Positions 1 to 7,582 of a stretch of 54,334 nucleotides of DNA are shown here, in pieces (positions within the stretch are counted from its first letter, which is position 1; each line of letters opens with the position of its first letter). The translations under genes and the position numbers were made by a program. The notes under the pieces were generated by a model. That model did not search any database, was not told the DNA's origin, and saw only the letters and a list, made by a program, of their open reading frames with translations. Source of the DNA: an uncultured Blautia sp. (GTDB taxonomy: Bacteria > Bacillota > Clostridia > Lachnospirales > Lachnospiraceae); assembly GCA_934373235.1 (NCBI GenBank), contig CAKROW010000012.1:1-54334 (forward strand). The letters are read 5' to 3'.

Positions 1-2
1 AG

Positions 3-77
3 GGTGGATACAGGGATTCGAACCCTGGGCCTCCAGAGCCACAATCTGGCGCGCTAACCAACTGCGCTATACCCACC
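3..77 (-). tRNA. tRNA-His (GTG)
   Basis: The minus strand folds into a full cloverleaf with anticodon stem CCAGA/TCTGG and loop TTGTGGC, giving anticodon GTG. The acceptor stem GTGGGTA pairs with TATCCAC. An extra 5' G at 77 faces the discriminator C, as expected for histidine tRNA (G-1). CCA is not encoded. It is the last of four tRNAs visible in this cluster, which may continue beyond the window edge. Confidence 0.96.
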
Positions 78-81
78 ACAG

Positions 82-155
<74 letters not shown>

Positions 156-173
156 ATGCTCTCTTTTCAGAGA

Positions 174-244
174 AGCGGGTGATGGGAATCGAACCCACGT
201 ATCCAGCTTGGAAGGCTGGTGTTCTACCATTGAACTACACCCGC
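174..244 (-). tRNA. tRNA-Gly (TCC)
   Basis: Cloverleaf on the minus strand with acceptor GCGGGTG/CACCCGC, anticodon stem CCAGC/GCTGG and loop CTTCCAA, giving anticodon TCC (reads GGA/GGG). It is 71 nt long, as is usual for Gly tRNA, and CCA is not encoded. Confidence 0.96.
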
Positions 245-281
245 ATGTTGATTTCGCTTGACGGTAATAAGTCTACAGCAG

Positions 282-356
282 TCGGGGTGACAGGATTCGA
301 ACCTGCGGCCTCCTGGTCCCAAACCAGGCGCTCTAGCCAAACTGAGCCACACCCCG
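282..356 (-). tRNA. tRNA-Pro (TGG)
   Basis: Cloverleaf on the minus strand with acceptor CGGGGTG/CACCCCG, anticodon stem CCTGG/CCAGG and loop TTTGGGA, giving anticodon TGG (reads CCN). CCA is not encoded. It is the promoter-proximal tRNA of the cluster. Confidence 0.96.
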
Positions 357-428
357 AGATACCATATTTCTTATGGTTTATTAAGTTTTTTGTGTTTCGT
401 TTTCGTCTCTTGCCTGACGACAAGTGAT

Positions 429-457
429 ATTATATTATAGGGTTTCCCAAATGTCAA
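429..457 (-). promoter_or_regulatory. Consensus promoter of the tRNA operon
   Basis: On the minus strand TTGACA (457-452) and TATAAT (434-429) are separated by exactly 17 bp. Both hexamers match the housekeeping sigma consensus perfectly. Transcription should start near 422, about 65 nt before tRNA-Pro. A second TATAAT overlaps it at 439-434 but gives only a 12-bp spacer. The rest of 357-661 holds the opposing promoter at 524-552 and no gene. Confidence 0.9.
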
Positions 458-523
458 CACCTTTTTTGAATTTTTTTAAAAAAACTTTTTTTCACGTTTT
501 TCGTGTCGATTTCGGGCCTGTTC

Positions 524-552
524 TTGGCAATCTGCCCGCCTTATGATATGCT
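524..552 (+). promoter_or_regulatory. Probable promoter of the sigma-like gene
   Basis: TTGGCA (524-529), a 17-bp spacer and TATGCT (547-552) lie upstream of the gene starting at 662. The leader of about 100 nt contains a small AAAGCC/GGCTTT hairpin near 557-579 and ends in an AAGGAG ribosome site. Confidence 0.55.
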
Positions 553-661
553 TAGAAAAGCCGGTAACTACAGGCTTTCCGGGACTTTTGCACAAGATCA
601 TCCGCGCCCCTTGGCCCTGACCTGCCTGTATTTCGGAAATACTATATAAGGAGACATTTTT

Positions 662-1426
662 ATGGATATAAAAATTTTTCAGCAGAAATTAAATGATATC
701 TGCACTCTTGCAGAACAGAATAATAAATCTCTTACCCAGCAGCAGATCCGTGACCATTTCGATGAATCCGACCTGGACACAGCCCAGCTTCTCAGGATTC
801 TTCAGTACCTCCGCCTTAAGGGAATCACCATTGAAGGAGCCGAGACTCCTGTTTCCTCTTCATCAGAAGAAACAGAAGCTGCCCAGCCTGAAGAGCTTCC
901 GGGTACACGTGCCGCCATCACTCCCGAGGAACAGGCTTATCTTACAGATTATATGGGAAGTTTTTCCCCGGAAGGGCTGGATGATTCCGACCTTTGTGCA
1001 CTTTTCAAAGCACTCTCAGATGGCGATACAAAGGCAGAAGGTGTCCTTACACAGTTCTATATGGCCGTATCCGCTCAGATGGCTGCCGAACTGAACTGTG
1101 AGGAGATTTTCCTTGCCGATCTGATCCAAGAGGCGAATCTGGCGCTTATGGCTGCTCTCAGAGAAGAAAACGGACAGCCAAAGAATGATAAATGGCTCCG
1201 CGGCAGGATCCGAAGCGGCATCCTTCACGCCATTGAAGAGCAGACTCAGCAGAAATTCCAGGATGACTATCTGGTATCCAAGGTGGAAAATCTGGAATCT
1301 GCAGTAAAAGAGCTTACCGATGACGATGACTCCACAAAATTCTCCATTGATGAGCTTGCTGTGATCCTGGATATGAATGTGGACGAGATCCGTGATGTTC
1401 TCCGTCTTACAGGAGACGACAAATAG
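662..1426 (+). CDS. Degenerate sigma-70-like protein, function unknown
   Basis: A 254-residue acidic protein without a name I recognise. Residues 1-60 read like sigma region 1.1: short helices, then LTQQQIRDHF and a hydrophobic block ending KGITIEG. Residues 61-85 are a Ser/Glu-rich linker. Residues 128-195 resemble sigma region 2, with DLIQEANLALMAAL at 153-166 standing where housekeeping sigmas have DLIQEGNIGLMKAV, followed by a WLRGRIRSGILHAIEE stretch. Residues 227-250 (FSIDELAVILDMNVDEIRDVL) look like a region 3/4 helix-turn-helix. Many DNA-contacting basic and aromatic residues of true sigma factors are missing, so it may be an accessory, an anti-sigma-like decoy or a non-functional relative. 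It starts at ATG with AAGGAG upstream and is monocistronic. The similarity was judged by eye. Confidence 0.7.
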   Translation: MDIKIFQQKLNDICTLAEQNNKSLTQQQIRDHFDESDLDTAQLLRILQYLRLKGITIEGAETPVSSSSEETEAAQPEELPGTRAAITPEEQAYLTDYMGSFSPEGLDDSDLCALFKALSDGDTKAEGVLTQFYMAVSAQMAAELNCEEIFLADLIQEANLALMAALREENGQPKNDKWLRGRIRSGILHAIEEQTQQKFQDDYLVSKVENLESAVKELTDDDDSTKFSIDELAVILDMNVDEIRDVLRLTGDDK

Positions 1427-1448
1427 TTTTCCGGCCCGGCAAATGCAT

Positions 1449-1540
1449 AAAACACCTGGCATGATATCCCCCTGCAAAAACATTTCGGAATCCATATTTT
1501 CCGGAAACAGTTTGCAGGATCATCATGTCAGGTGTTTTTT
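1449..1540. terminator. Long bidirectional terminator
   Basis: A near-perfect stem of about 28 bp joins 1449-1478 (AAAACACCTG...CCTGCAAA) with 1511-1538 (TTTGCAGG...CAGGTGTTTT), with T runs on both sides. It lies between the convergent sigma-like gene and the operon that ends at 1575, so it can serve both. Confidence 0.85.
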
Positions 1541-1574
1541 GTGTTAATACCATAGGTCTTTTGCTGCTGTAATA

Positions 1575-2054
1575 TCAAAGATACCGGATCTCCGTATCCA
1601 TCTTTCCATGGCCATCTGTCCGGATCACCGCATAGCTTGGCCTTCTTCCCTTTTGACGTGGAAATGAAAGACTTCCCGGATTCAGCATCAGAACTCCATC
1701 CACTTCCTCCAGAACAGGCACGTGGATATGGCCGAACATGGCCATATTACAGCCCCTTTCCTTTGCGGCCTTTGCAAGCTGGTCAGGTTCCATGGAAACC
1801 CCATAGTAATGTCCATGGGTCACAAGAGCCTTGTTTCCCTCAAACTCCACCACCTCTTCCCTGGGAAGATCTGAAAAAAAGTCATTGTTGCCTGCCACAA
1901 TGCAGCACGGACATTCCACAAGAGCTTCTATATAAATCTCTCTGCCCTCCACATCTCCGCAATGCACCAGCATATCAAAAGGCGCTTCCCGCATCACAGC
2001 ACTTTCCAGGTTTTCATCTCTTCCATGAGTGTCGCTTACAACAAGGATTTTCAT
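1575..2054 (-). CDS. YfcE/MJ0936-type metallophosphoesterase
   Basis: A 159-residue calcineurin-like phosphodiesterase. The metal-binding motifs are in order: SDTHG near the N-terminus, HCGDVEG, GNND, THGH, and GHIH, followed by the family NPGS motif. Members hydrolyse phosphodiesters in vitro with Mn2+; the cellular substrate is generally unknown. Its ATG overlaps the stop of the pyrophosphatase gene by 4 bp (ATGA), so the two are translationally coupled. It is the last gene of a five-gene minus operon and is followed by the terminator at 1449-1540. A second member of the same fold opens this block of genes at 3786-4328. Confidence 0.9.
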   Translation of the reverse strand: MKILVVSDTHGRDENLESAVMREAPFDMLVHCGDVEGREIYIEALVECPCCIVAGNNDFFSDLPREEVVEFEGNKALVTHGHYYGVSMEPDQLAKAAKERGCNMAMFGHIHVPVLEEVDGVLMLNPGSLSFPRQKGRRPSYAVIRTDGHGKMDTEIRYL

Positions 2055-2635
2055 ACAAGCTCACCTTTTATCATGCGGAGAGCCTTTCCTCTGTGGCTGA
2101 TCTTGTTCTTTTCTTCCATGGAAAGTTCTGCTGAGGTGCACCCGTACTCCGGAAGATAAAAGATAGGGTCATAGCCGAAACCGTTTTCCCCTTTTTCCTC
2201 ATATCCGATGATACCTTCCATAGTGCCGCGGACTGTCGCTCTTCTTCCATCCGGAAAAGCTGCTGCAATGGCACACACAAACCTTGCTGTACGTTTCTCA
2301 TCCGGAACTCCCGCAAGCCGCTCCACCAGGCTGGCATTTTTGATATGATAGGAGGTATCCTCTCCCATATATCTGGCTGAATAAATCCCCGGCTCACCAT
2401 TGAGATAATCGATCTCCAGTCCGGAATCATCAGCAAGAACGATCTCTCCTGTCATTTTGCAGATTGTCTCTGCTTTGATCATGGCATTTTCCTCGAAGCT
2501 TTTCCCATTCTCATCGATATCTGCATGGATACCTGCATCCTTAAGGGAAAGGATCTCCAGTTCCGGATCTGCCAGGATCCTGCGGATCTCCTTCATCTTT
2601 CCCTCATTTCCGGTGGCAAAAATAACTCTTTTCAT
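2051..2635 (-). CDS. rdgB: XTP/dITP pyrophosphatase (HAM1/RdgB family)
   Basis: A 194-residue house-cleaning enzyme that hydrolyses non-canonical purine triphosphates (dITP, XTP, ITP) to monophosphates and pyrophosphate, keeping them out of DNA and RNA. The N-terminal IFATGNEGKMKEI is the family nucleotide-binding signature. ADDSGLEID with its catalytic Asp pair, the GxYSARYMG segment and the C-terminal GYDPIF and SHRGKA motifs are all present. Length is normal. It starts 2 nt after the methyltransferase stop and overlaps the next gene by 4 bp. The pairing with a small YfcE-like phosphodiesterase is common in Clostridia. Confidence 0.95.
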   Translation of the reverse strand: MKRVIFATGNEGKMKEIRRILADPELEILSLKDAGIHADIDENGKSFEENAMIKAETICKMTGEIVLADDSGLEIDYLNGEPGIYSARYMGEDTSYHIKNASLVERLAGVPDEKRTARFVCAIAAAFPDGRRATVRGTMEGIIGYEEKGENGFGYDPIFYLPEYGCTSAELSMEEKNKISHRGKALRMIKGELV

Positions 2636-2637
2636 AT

Positions 2638-3789
2638 TCAGATGCTTCCTTTCTTCGGCGGGCGGGGGCCCAGGAACTGATAATAATAGGTCTTCATCAT
2701 TCCATTGTAGATCTTACGGTTCTTGTCGGCCTTACGTCCGATGTCATTTTCTGCCTTGTCATAGGCTGTGATCAGATACATGGACCAGCGATCCAGACGT
2801 TTATAGCTCTCCCCGATCTCTCTGTAAAGTGCAGGAAGGTTGGATTTTTCCTCAATCCTCTCTCCATAGGGCGGGTTGGTGACAATAAATCCAAATGGTT
2901 TGGAATGACGCAGCTCACTGACAGGTCTCTGCTGAAAATGTATCAGTTTGTCCACACCTGCCATCTTTGCATTGGCACGGGCCGCTTTAATAGCTCCGGC
3001 ATCAATGTCAAATCCCTGGATATCTGTCTCAATATCAGGGTTCATGCGATCCTCTGCCTCTTCTCTTGCATCCTCCCAGCATGTCTTCGGGATCAGATGT
3101 TCCCAGCTCTCTGCCAGGAAACTCCGGTTCATTCCAGGTGCCATATCCGCAGCCATCATGGCAGCCTCAATGGGAAAAGTACCGCTTCCGCAGAAAGGAT
3201 CTACCAGTATCCTGTCTTTTTTCCATGGTGTAAGCATAAGAAGAGCGCTTGCCAGAGTCTCTGTGATCGGGGCTTTTACTGTCATCTGGCGGTATCCCCT
3301 CTTATGAAGGGAAACACCGGAAGTGTCAATACCGATCAGCGCCACATCCTTCATAAATGCTACACGGATAGGAAACTCCGGTCCGTCCTCCGGGAACCAG
3401 GAAATGCCATAAATCCCCTTAAGCCGCTCCACAATAGCCTTTTTCATAATGGACTGGATATCAGAAGGACTGAAAAGCTTGCTTTTGATGGAGTTTGCCT
3501 TTGCCACCCAGAACCTGCCATTCTTAGGTATGTAATTTTCCCAGGGAAGGGATTTGGTCTTCTCAAAAAGTTCGTCAAAAGTCTCTGCTTTCACCTCTCC
3601 CACTTTCAGAAGCACACGCTCTGTGGTGCGCAGAAACATATTGGCATCTGCCACTCCCTGTGCATCTGCCTGGAACGTAACCCTTCCATCCTCAACTCTG
3701 GTCACATCATAACCCAGATCCAGGATCTCTCTTTTTAAAACCGCCTCTGTTCCGAAATGACAGGGCGCAGTTAATTCCCACAGATTCAT
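2638..3789 (-). CDS. THUMP-domain class I RNA methyltransferase
   Basis: A 383-residue SAM-dependent methyltransferase of the RlmL/YpsC family, predicted to make N2-methylguanosine in 23S rRNA. The N-terminal THUMP region (about residues 1-160) carries a typical RTTERVLLKVGEVKA segment. The methyltransferase half has LVDPFCGSGTFPIEAA (SAM binding) and TNPPYGER, the catalytic NPPY of N2-guanine and N6-adenine methylases. The C-terminal KNRKIYNGMMKTYYYQF matches family members. The start overlaps the YfcE stop by 4 bp. The exact target base is inference. Confidence 0.92.
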   Translation of the reverse strand: MNLWELTAPCHFGTEAVLKREILDLGYDVTRVEDGRVTFQADAQGVADANMFLRTTERVLLKVGEVKAETFDELFEKTKSLPWENYIPKNGRFWVAKANSIKSKLFSPSDIQSIMKKAIVERLKGIYGISWFPEDGPEFPIRVAFMKDVALIGIDTSGVSLHKRGYRQMTVKAPITETLASALLMLTPWKKDRILVDPFCGSGTFPIEAAMMAADMAPGMNRSFLAESWEHLIPKTCWEDAREEAEDRMNPDIETDIQGFDIDAGAIKAARANAKMAGVDKLIHFQQRPVSELRHSKPFGFIVTNPPYGERIEEKSNLPALYREIGESYKRLDRWSMYLITAYDKAENDIGRKADKNRKIYNGMMKTYYYQFLGPRPPKKGSI

Positions 3790-4328
3790 AATGTAAGCTC
3801 CCGTACTATATTTCCCTCAAAATCCTTAATCGTAAAGATACCATTCTCCAGAACCGCATAAGTAGGCGGATTGCCCTCCTTCGGTATGGACACAGAGCCA
3901 GGATTGAGAAGAATGTAATTTCCCATGTTCTCTGCTTTCAGCACATGGGTATGTCCGTGGATCAGGATATCACCATCCACCATAGGCGGCAGATTATCTT
4001 TATTATATACATGTCCATGAGTAGCATAAAATGTCTTCCCGTCAATGACAAGGATACAGTAATCTGCCATTACCGGAAAATTCAGAACCATCTGGTCTAC
4101 TTCTGCTTCACAATTTCCTCTTACTGCGTAGATTATATCTCTTCTCTCATTTAAGAGGCGGATCACTTCCTTTGGTGCGTATTCCTTCGGAAGATCATTT
4201 CTGGGACCATGGTACAGAAGGTCACCAAGGAGCACCAGTCTCTCCGCCCCTTCCTTATCATATGCTTCCAGCATCTTACGGCAGTAATATGCCGAACCAT
4301 GCACATCTGATGCAAACATGTATTTCAT
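3786..4328 (-). CDS. yfcE: Phosphodiesterase YfcE
   Basis: A 180-residue metallophosphoesterase closely resembling E. coli YfcE along its whole length. Seen are MFASDVHGS, LLGDLLYHGPRN, YAVRGNCEAEVDQM, THGH, IHGHTHV and NPGSVSIPKEGNPPTYAVL. YfcE is a Mn2+-dependent phosphodiesterase acting on artificial substrates; its physiological role is unsettled. It overlaps the downstream methyltransferase by 4 bp. Confidence 0.93.
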   Translation of the reverse strand: MKYMFASDVHGSAYYCRKMLEAYDKEGAERLVLLGDLLYHGPRNDLPKEYAPKEVIRLLNERRDIIYAVRGNCEAEVDQMVLNFPVMADYCILVIDGKTFYATHGHVYNKDNLPPMVDGDILIHGHTHVLKAENMGNYILLNPGSVSIPKEGNPPTYAVLENGIFTIKDFEGNIVRELTL

Positions 4329-4381
4329 ATTCTCTACTCCTCGTCAGTCTTTATTTACCTGTAATTTTCCTCTCTACATTA

Positions 4382-4699
4382 TCATGATTTCTTCCAAAAT
4401 ACAAGATTTCTTCCTCTGTATGCCTCAAATCCGCCGATCAGGGACCTGGTGCGCCACCCCTGCCTTGCAAGGGACCTGGCTGCAAGCATACTGGCACCGC
4501 CTCTGTCACAGTAAAACACAAGGATCTTCCCTTCCGGAAAGTCTGTCCTTTCTTCAAGATCCTTATAGGGAATATTAACAGCTCCCCGGATATGGGATCT
4601 CTCATAGGCCTCTTTTTCTCTCAGATCTATAATAACAGCATCACTCCGCCCCACATAATAATCGATCATCTTTCCTGAAACAGGCTCGATCTGGAACAT
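4382..4699 (-). CDS. Rhodanese-like sulfurtransferase
   Basis: A single rhodanese domain, about 105 residues. AVIIDLREKEAYERSHIRGAVNIP is the typical N-terminal half, and YCDRGGAS supplies the active-site Cys in a six-residue loop, as in single-domain sulfurtransferases such as GlpE/PspE. The domain would move persulfide sulfur to an unknown acceptor in the cytoplasm. Two ATGs are close together; I chose the one at 4699 because AAGGAG lies 6 nt upstream, whereas it abuts the ATG at 4705. It lies 53 bp upstream of yfcE and may share its transcript. Confidence 0.88.
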   Translation of the reverse strand: MFQIEPVSGKMIDYYVGRSDAVIIDLREKEAYERSHIRGAVNIPYKDLEERTDFPEGKILVFYCDRGGASMLAARSLARQGWRTRSLIGGFEAYRGRNLVFWKKS

Positions 4700-4763
4700 A
4701 TGCATCTCCTTCTTTTTTATATACTGATATCATATTATATGGCGGTATGGACAGTGACGTGTT

Positions 4764-4801
4764 CAGGGGAGAAGCTTCCCTAAAGAAAAGCTTCTCCCCT
4801 G
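4764..4801 (-). terminator. Hairpin after the Asn-rich gene
   Basis: A perfect 14-bp stem, CAGGGGAGAAGCTT at 4764-4777 with its complement at 4788-4801, lies 6 nt beyond the stop of the gene at 4808. On the minus strand no T run follows; on the plus strand TTTTT follows. It may end transcription in either direction or only protect the 3' end. Confidence 0.6.
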
Positions 4802-4807
4802 TTTTTA

Positions 4808-5032
4808 TCAGTATCTGTCTGAATAGCTGTCGCTGTCTGAATTATATGAATCAGATGTTTTTTCGGAATAACTGTTTTTATAGGTGTTTTTCGATTTATT
4901 TGTGGAACTGTTCCTGTTGGAGTTCTGGGAACTGTTTTTTCCGCAGTTTCTGGAGTTCATTTCATTGTCCATCTGATTTCTTTCATCGTTGTTGTTTGTG
5001 GTTTTCATGTTATTTGTGTAATTTTTTGCCAT
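4808..5032 (-). CDS. Asn/Ser-rich small protein, function unknown
   Basis: A 74-residue low-complexity hydrophilic protein dominated by N, S, K, D and Y, with one Cys (SRNCGKN). It has no membrane segment or recognisable domain. A strong AGGAGG lies 8 nt before the ATG and a terminator hairpin follows, so it looks like a real monocistronic gene. The C-terminal third is a run of Ser-Asp-Tyr repeats. Small Asn-rich proteins of this sort occur in spore-forming Clostridia, and a spore or coat role would fit, but nothing in the sequence proves it. Confidence 0.65.
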   Translation of the reverse strand: MAKNYTNNMKTTNNNDERNQMDNEMNSRNCGKNSSQNSNRNSSTNKSKNTYKNSYSEKTSDSYNSDSDSYSDRY

Positions 5033-5118
5033 TTTATATACCTCCTGGTAAATTTGATGTGCCAGTTATGAAATATTTCACAACTGTTTTTCATTACAGG
5101 AGTTAGTATCCCAAAAAG

Positions 5119-5138
5119 TTTGGGGAATATTCCCCAAA
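5119..5138. promoter_or_regulatory. Perfect 20-bp palindrome
   Basis: TTTGGGGAATATTCCCCAAA reads the same on both strands. It lies about 87 bp upstream of the Asn-rich gene and away from any coding sequence. It is an operator candidate of unknown owner. Confidence 0.5.
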
Positions 5139-5248
5139 ATAATATTGCTTTTTTTTCCAGTTTATATTATAATCATTCTTGTAAAAAGAATTTACCCTTC
5201 AAAAATTTTTTTTACATAACCCCTTATTTAATTATTTATACTCCCCTC

Positions 5249-5286
5249 GAAATACCCGGTAGCTCCCCTACCGGGTATTTCTCTTT
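5249..5286 (+). terminator. Hairpin with T run, no obvious gene
   Basis: A perfect 14-bp stem GAAATACCCGGTAG / CTACCGGGTATTTC with a 5-nt loop is followed on the plus strand by CTTTTTA. No plus-strand gene ends just before it. It may end an unseen small RNA or read-through transcript. Confidence 0.55.
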
Positions 5287-5311
5287 TTACCGGCACAGAA
5301 TATTTCCTGCC

Positions 5312-5338
5312 AGCAGGATTCTCCGCCTGCGGCGGGTC
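5312..5338. repeat. 27-bp direct repeat, copy 1
   Basis: This 27-bp sequence (AGCAGGATTCTCC...GGCGGGTC) recurs exactly at 7416-7442, on the other side of fprA and in the same orientation. Similarity extends weakly on both sides (CCTGC before, TT..AGCG after). It is G+C-rich and partly palindromic, like dispersed REP-type elements. Confidence 0.8.
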
Positions 5339-5343
5339 ATTTA

Positions 5344-5411
5344 GCGCCAAAAAAATTTCTCACGGTGAGAAAATCCAACCTGTATTGTTGTTTTCTCACC
5401 GTGAGAAATTT
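5344..5411 (-). terminator. fprA terminator with self-palindromic arms
   Basis: A perfect 21-bp stem joins 5353-5373 and 5391-5411 with a 17-nt loop. On the minus strand it is followed by TTTTTTT, and it lies 27 bp after the fprA stop. Each arm is itself an odd palindrome (TTTCTCAC-N-GTGAGAAA), so either arm could also fold or bind protein alone. Confidence 0.85.
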
Positions 5412-5438
5412 ATATATTCACAGAAATATTGTTTTCAT

Positions 5439-7229
5439 TTATTTTATAGGCTCAAAATCCACTGCTCCATGTTTGCACAGCGGGCAGATATAATCCTCCG
5501 GAAGCTCGTCTCCCTCATAAATATATCCGCACACCTTGCACACAAATCCTTTTTTACCCTCTGTTTCAGGTTTTGGTTTTACATTCTTCTGGTACCAGGT
5601 ATAAGTCATGGTATCCTGCTCACTCATGACCCTCGCCTCTGTGACGCTGCAGATAAACATTCCATGAGTACCCATATCCACATACTGTTCAACTTTCAGG
5701 GACATGAACGCATTGATATATTTGTCCAGGAACACCAGTCCATTATCAGAACGGTTCACCTTCTGTCCCGCAAACTTGTCTGCACTTCTTCCACTCTGGA
5801 ATCCAAACTGCTGGAAAACACTGAACGGTGCTTCCACAGACAGACAGTTCACATTCATTACCCCGGTCTGTTTTATCACATGGTGGGAGTAATTTGCCTT
5901 ATTGATATTTACAGCTACCCTGTAAGGTGAATCTGTAAGCTGGGTCACTGTATTTACGATCAGTCCGTTGTCTTTTTTTCCGTCATTGGATGTAACCACG
6001 TAAAGTCCATATCCAATACGGAAAAGTGCACTCATGTCATTTTTGTTTGCCAGCTCGTCATTTTTTGCAATATACTCCTGGCAGAGTTCTCCTGCCATCG
6101 CCTCAAGCTGATCTCTGTTTTCCTGTTTTACAGCAGAGAGGATCTTCACTGTGGTATCCAGCCATTCAATCTTTTTGCAGGGAGTGAGCATTTCTTTCAT
6201 GATCTTTGCCGCCAGAGGTGCCCAGGAGCCATTTTCGATGATTCCCACTGTACGGTTCTGGAAATTATGCTCAACCAGTCTGGTGATATAATCATTCATA
6301 AAAGGATAAATCCCTGCATTATAGGTTGTTGTAGCCAGAACCAGTTTGCTGTAACGGAAAGCATCACTTAATGCCAGGGACATGTCATCTCTTGCAAGAT
6401 CGTAGACAACTACTTTGGGACAGCCTTTGCTTTTCAGTTTGTCAGCAAGAAGTTCCACCGCCTTTTTTGTATGTCCGTAAACAGAAGTATAGGCGATCAC
6501 GATTCCTTCTTCCTCCGGTGTGTAGGATGACCAGGTATCATAAAGCCCGATATAATGTCCCAGATCTTCCCTGAGAACCGGACCGTGAAGCGGACAGATG
6601 ATCCGGATATCAAGAGCTGCCGCTTTTTTCAGAAGGATCTGAACCTGTGCGCCATATTTTCCTACAATGCCAATGAAATATCTTCTTGCCTCATCATCCC
6701 AGTCCTCTTCCACATCCAGGGCACCGAATTTTCCGAATCCATCTGCTGAAAAAAGGACTTTGTCTGTGCTGTCATAAGTCACCATTACCTCCGGCCAGTG
6801 AACCATAGGTGCGAATACAAATGTGAGCTGATGTTTTCCAAGGCTTAAGGTGGAACCATTCTCCACAACCAGTTTCTGATCTTCCAGATCAAGTTCAAAG
6901 AAATTACGGATCATATTAAAGGTTTTTGTGTTGGCCACCACTGTGGTATCCGGATAAACCTTCAGGAAACTGGCAACATTTGCGGCGTGATCCGGCTCCA
7001 TATGCTGTACGATCAGATAATCCGGTTTCCTGCCTTCCAGCACGTTTTCCAGGTTATCCAGCCATTCATGGGTAAAACCTGCATCTACAGTGTCCATAAC
7101 TGCAATCTTTTCATCAAGGATCACATAGGAATTATATGCCATTCCATTTGGTACCTTGTACTGTCCTTCAAAAAGATCTACTTTGTGGTCATTTACGCCT
7201 ACATATTTAATGCTCTCTGTGATCATCAT
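5439..7229 (-). CDS. fprA: Flavodiiron protein fused to flavin reductase and rubredoxin
   Basis: A 596-residue multidomain oxygen/NO reductase. Residues 1-235 form the metallo-beta-lactamase-like diiron domain with all ligands visible: H76, E78, D80, H81, H144, D163 and H215. Residues 243-385 are a flavodoxin domain with the FMN loop TSVYGHTKK. Residues about 400-550 match the flavin-reductase fold. Residues 560-596 are a rubredoxin with FVCKVCGY and CPLCKHG. The chain can therefore carry electrons from NAD(P)H or reduced flavin to the diiron site, reducing O2 to water or NO to N2O, which protects an anaerobe. Most family members consist only of the first two domains. It is monocistronic, with its own terminator, and diverges from a Crp/Fnr regulator. 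Confidence 0.93.
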   Translation of the reverse strand: MMITESIKYVGVNDHKVDLFEGQYKVPNGMAYNSYVILDEKIAVMDTVDAGFTHEWLDNLENVLEGRKPDYLIVQHMEPDHAANVASFLKVYPDTTVVANTKTFNMIRNFFELDLEDQKLVVENGSTLSLGKHQLTFVFAPMVHWPEVMVTYDSTDKVLFSADGFGKFGALDVEEDWDDEARRYFIGIVGKYGAQVQILLKKAAALDIRIICPLHGPVLREDLGHYIGLYDTWSSYTPEEEGIVIAYTSVYGHTKKAVELLADKLKSKGCPKVVVYDLARDDMSLALSDAFRYSKLVLATTTYNAGIYPFMNDYITRLVEHNFQNRTVGIIENGSWAPLAAKIMKEMLTPCKKIEWLDTTVKILSAVKQENRDQLEAMAGELCQEYIAKNDELANKNDMSALFRIGYGLYVVTSNDGKKDNGLIVNTVTQLTDSPYRVAVNINKANYSHHVIKQTGVMNVNCLSVEAPFSVFQQFGFQSGRSADKFAGQKVNRSDNGLVFLDKYINAFMSLKVEQYVDMGTHGMFICSVTEARVMSEQDTMTYTWYQKNVKPKPETEGKKGFVCKVCGYIYEGDELPEDYICPLCKHGAVDFEPIK

Positions 7230-7318
7230 AATCTTTACCTCTTTTCTTTCTGGAATCTCCTTTTTATTTGGATCAGTATTACTTTTCCGTGTTTGTTATT
7301 TTTTTAACTTATGCTTGT

Positions 7319-7360
7319 ATTATAATTTATTATGCTTTGTTTTTCTGTTGCATATGCAAC
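7319..7360 (-). promoter_or_regulatory. fprA promoter with Crp/Fnr-type site at -41.5
   Basis: On the minus strand the -10 box is TATAAT (7324-7319), which predicts a start at 7312 and an 83-nt leader. No -35 box is present. Instead the perfect palindrome GTTGCATATGCAAC (7347-7360) is centred at 7353.5, exactly -41.5. That is the class II position for Crp/Fnr activators. The obvious candidate owner is the divergent Crp/Fnr-like gene at 7583. Confidence 0.75.
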
Positions 7361-7390
7361 ATTTTTCCTGTTTTTTCCTGTTTTTTGTAG

Positions 7391-7396
7391 TATAAT
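7391..7396 (+). promoter_or_regulatory. Possible -10 box of the crp-like gene
   Basis: TATAAT on the plus strand, with no good -35 at 16-18 bp upstream. The GTTGCATATGCAAC palindrome would be centred near -49.5 of this promoter, so the regulator might also control itself. Confidence 0.4.
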
Positions 7397-7408
7397 GATA
7401 AAAAAGAA

Positions 7409-7498
7409 TCCTGCAAGCAGGATTCTCCGCCTGCGGCGGGTCGCTTCAGCGACATAATTCCTCTCCGACGCAGTGCGATCCTGCCCGGAGGGCTTTTT
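7409..7498 (+). other. Structured leader upstream of the crp-like gene
   Basis: The leader holds successive hairpins: CCTGC-AA-GCAGG (GAATCC/GGATTC on the flanks), GTCGCT-TC-AGCGAC, and a final CTCCG/CGGAG stem followed by TTTTTTA at 7493-7499. The last looks like an attenuator or terminator in front of the gene. It contains copy 2 of the 27-bp repeat. Whether it regulates or is only a mobile palindrome is unknown. Confidence 0.5.
7416..7442. repeat. 27-bp direct repeat, copy 2
   Basis: Exact second copy of 5312-5338, in the same orientation. Here it sits in the probable 5' leader of the crp-like gene. Confidence 0.8.
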
Positions 7499-7582
7499 TA
7501 TGGCATTGGAACATTACGGAGTAATTTCCTATGACATAAAAATATCAGGAAATCCAGGAGAATTCCAGAAGGAGACTATCAT

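Noticed and set aside
7347..7360. Palindrome GTTGCATATGCAAC as a plain -35 element
   Set aside because: TTGCAT inside it is 23 or more bp from any TATAAT on the minus strand, so it cannot be a -35; an activator site fits better.
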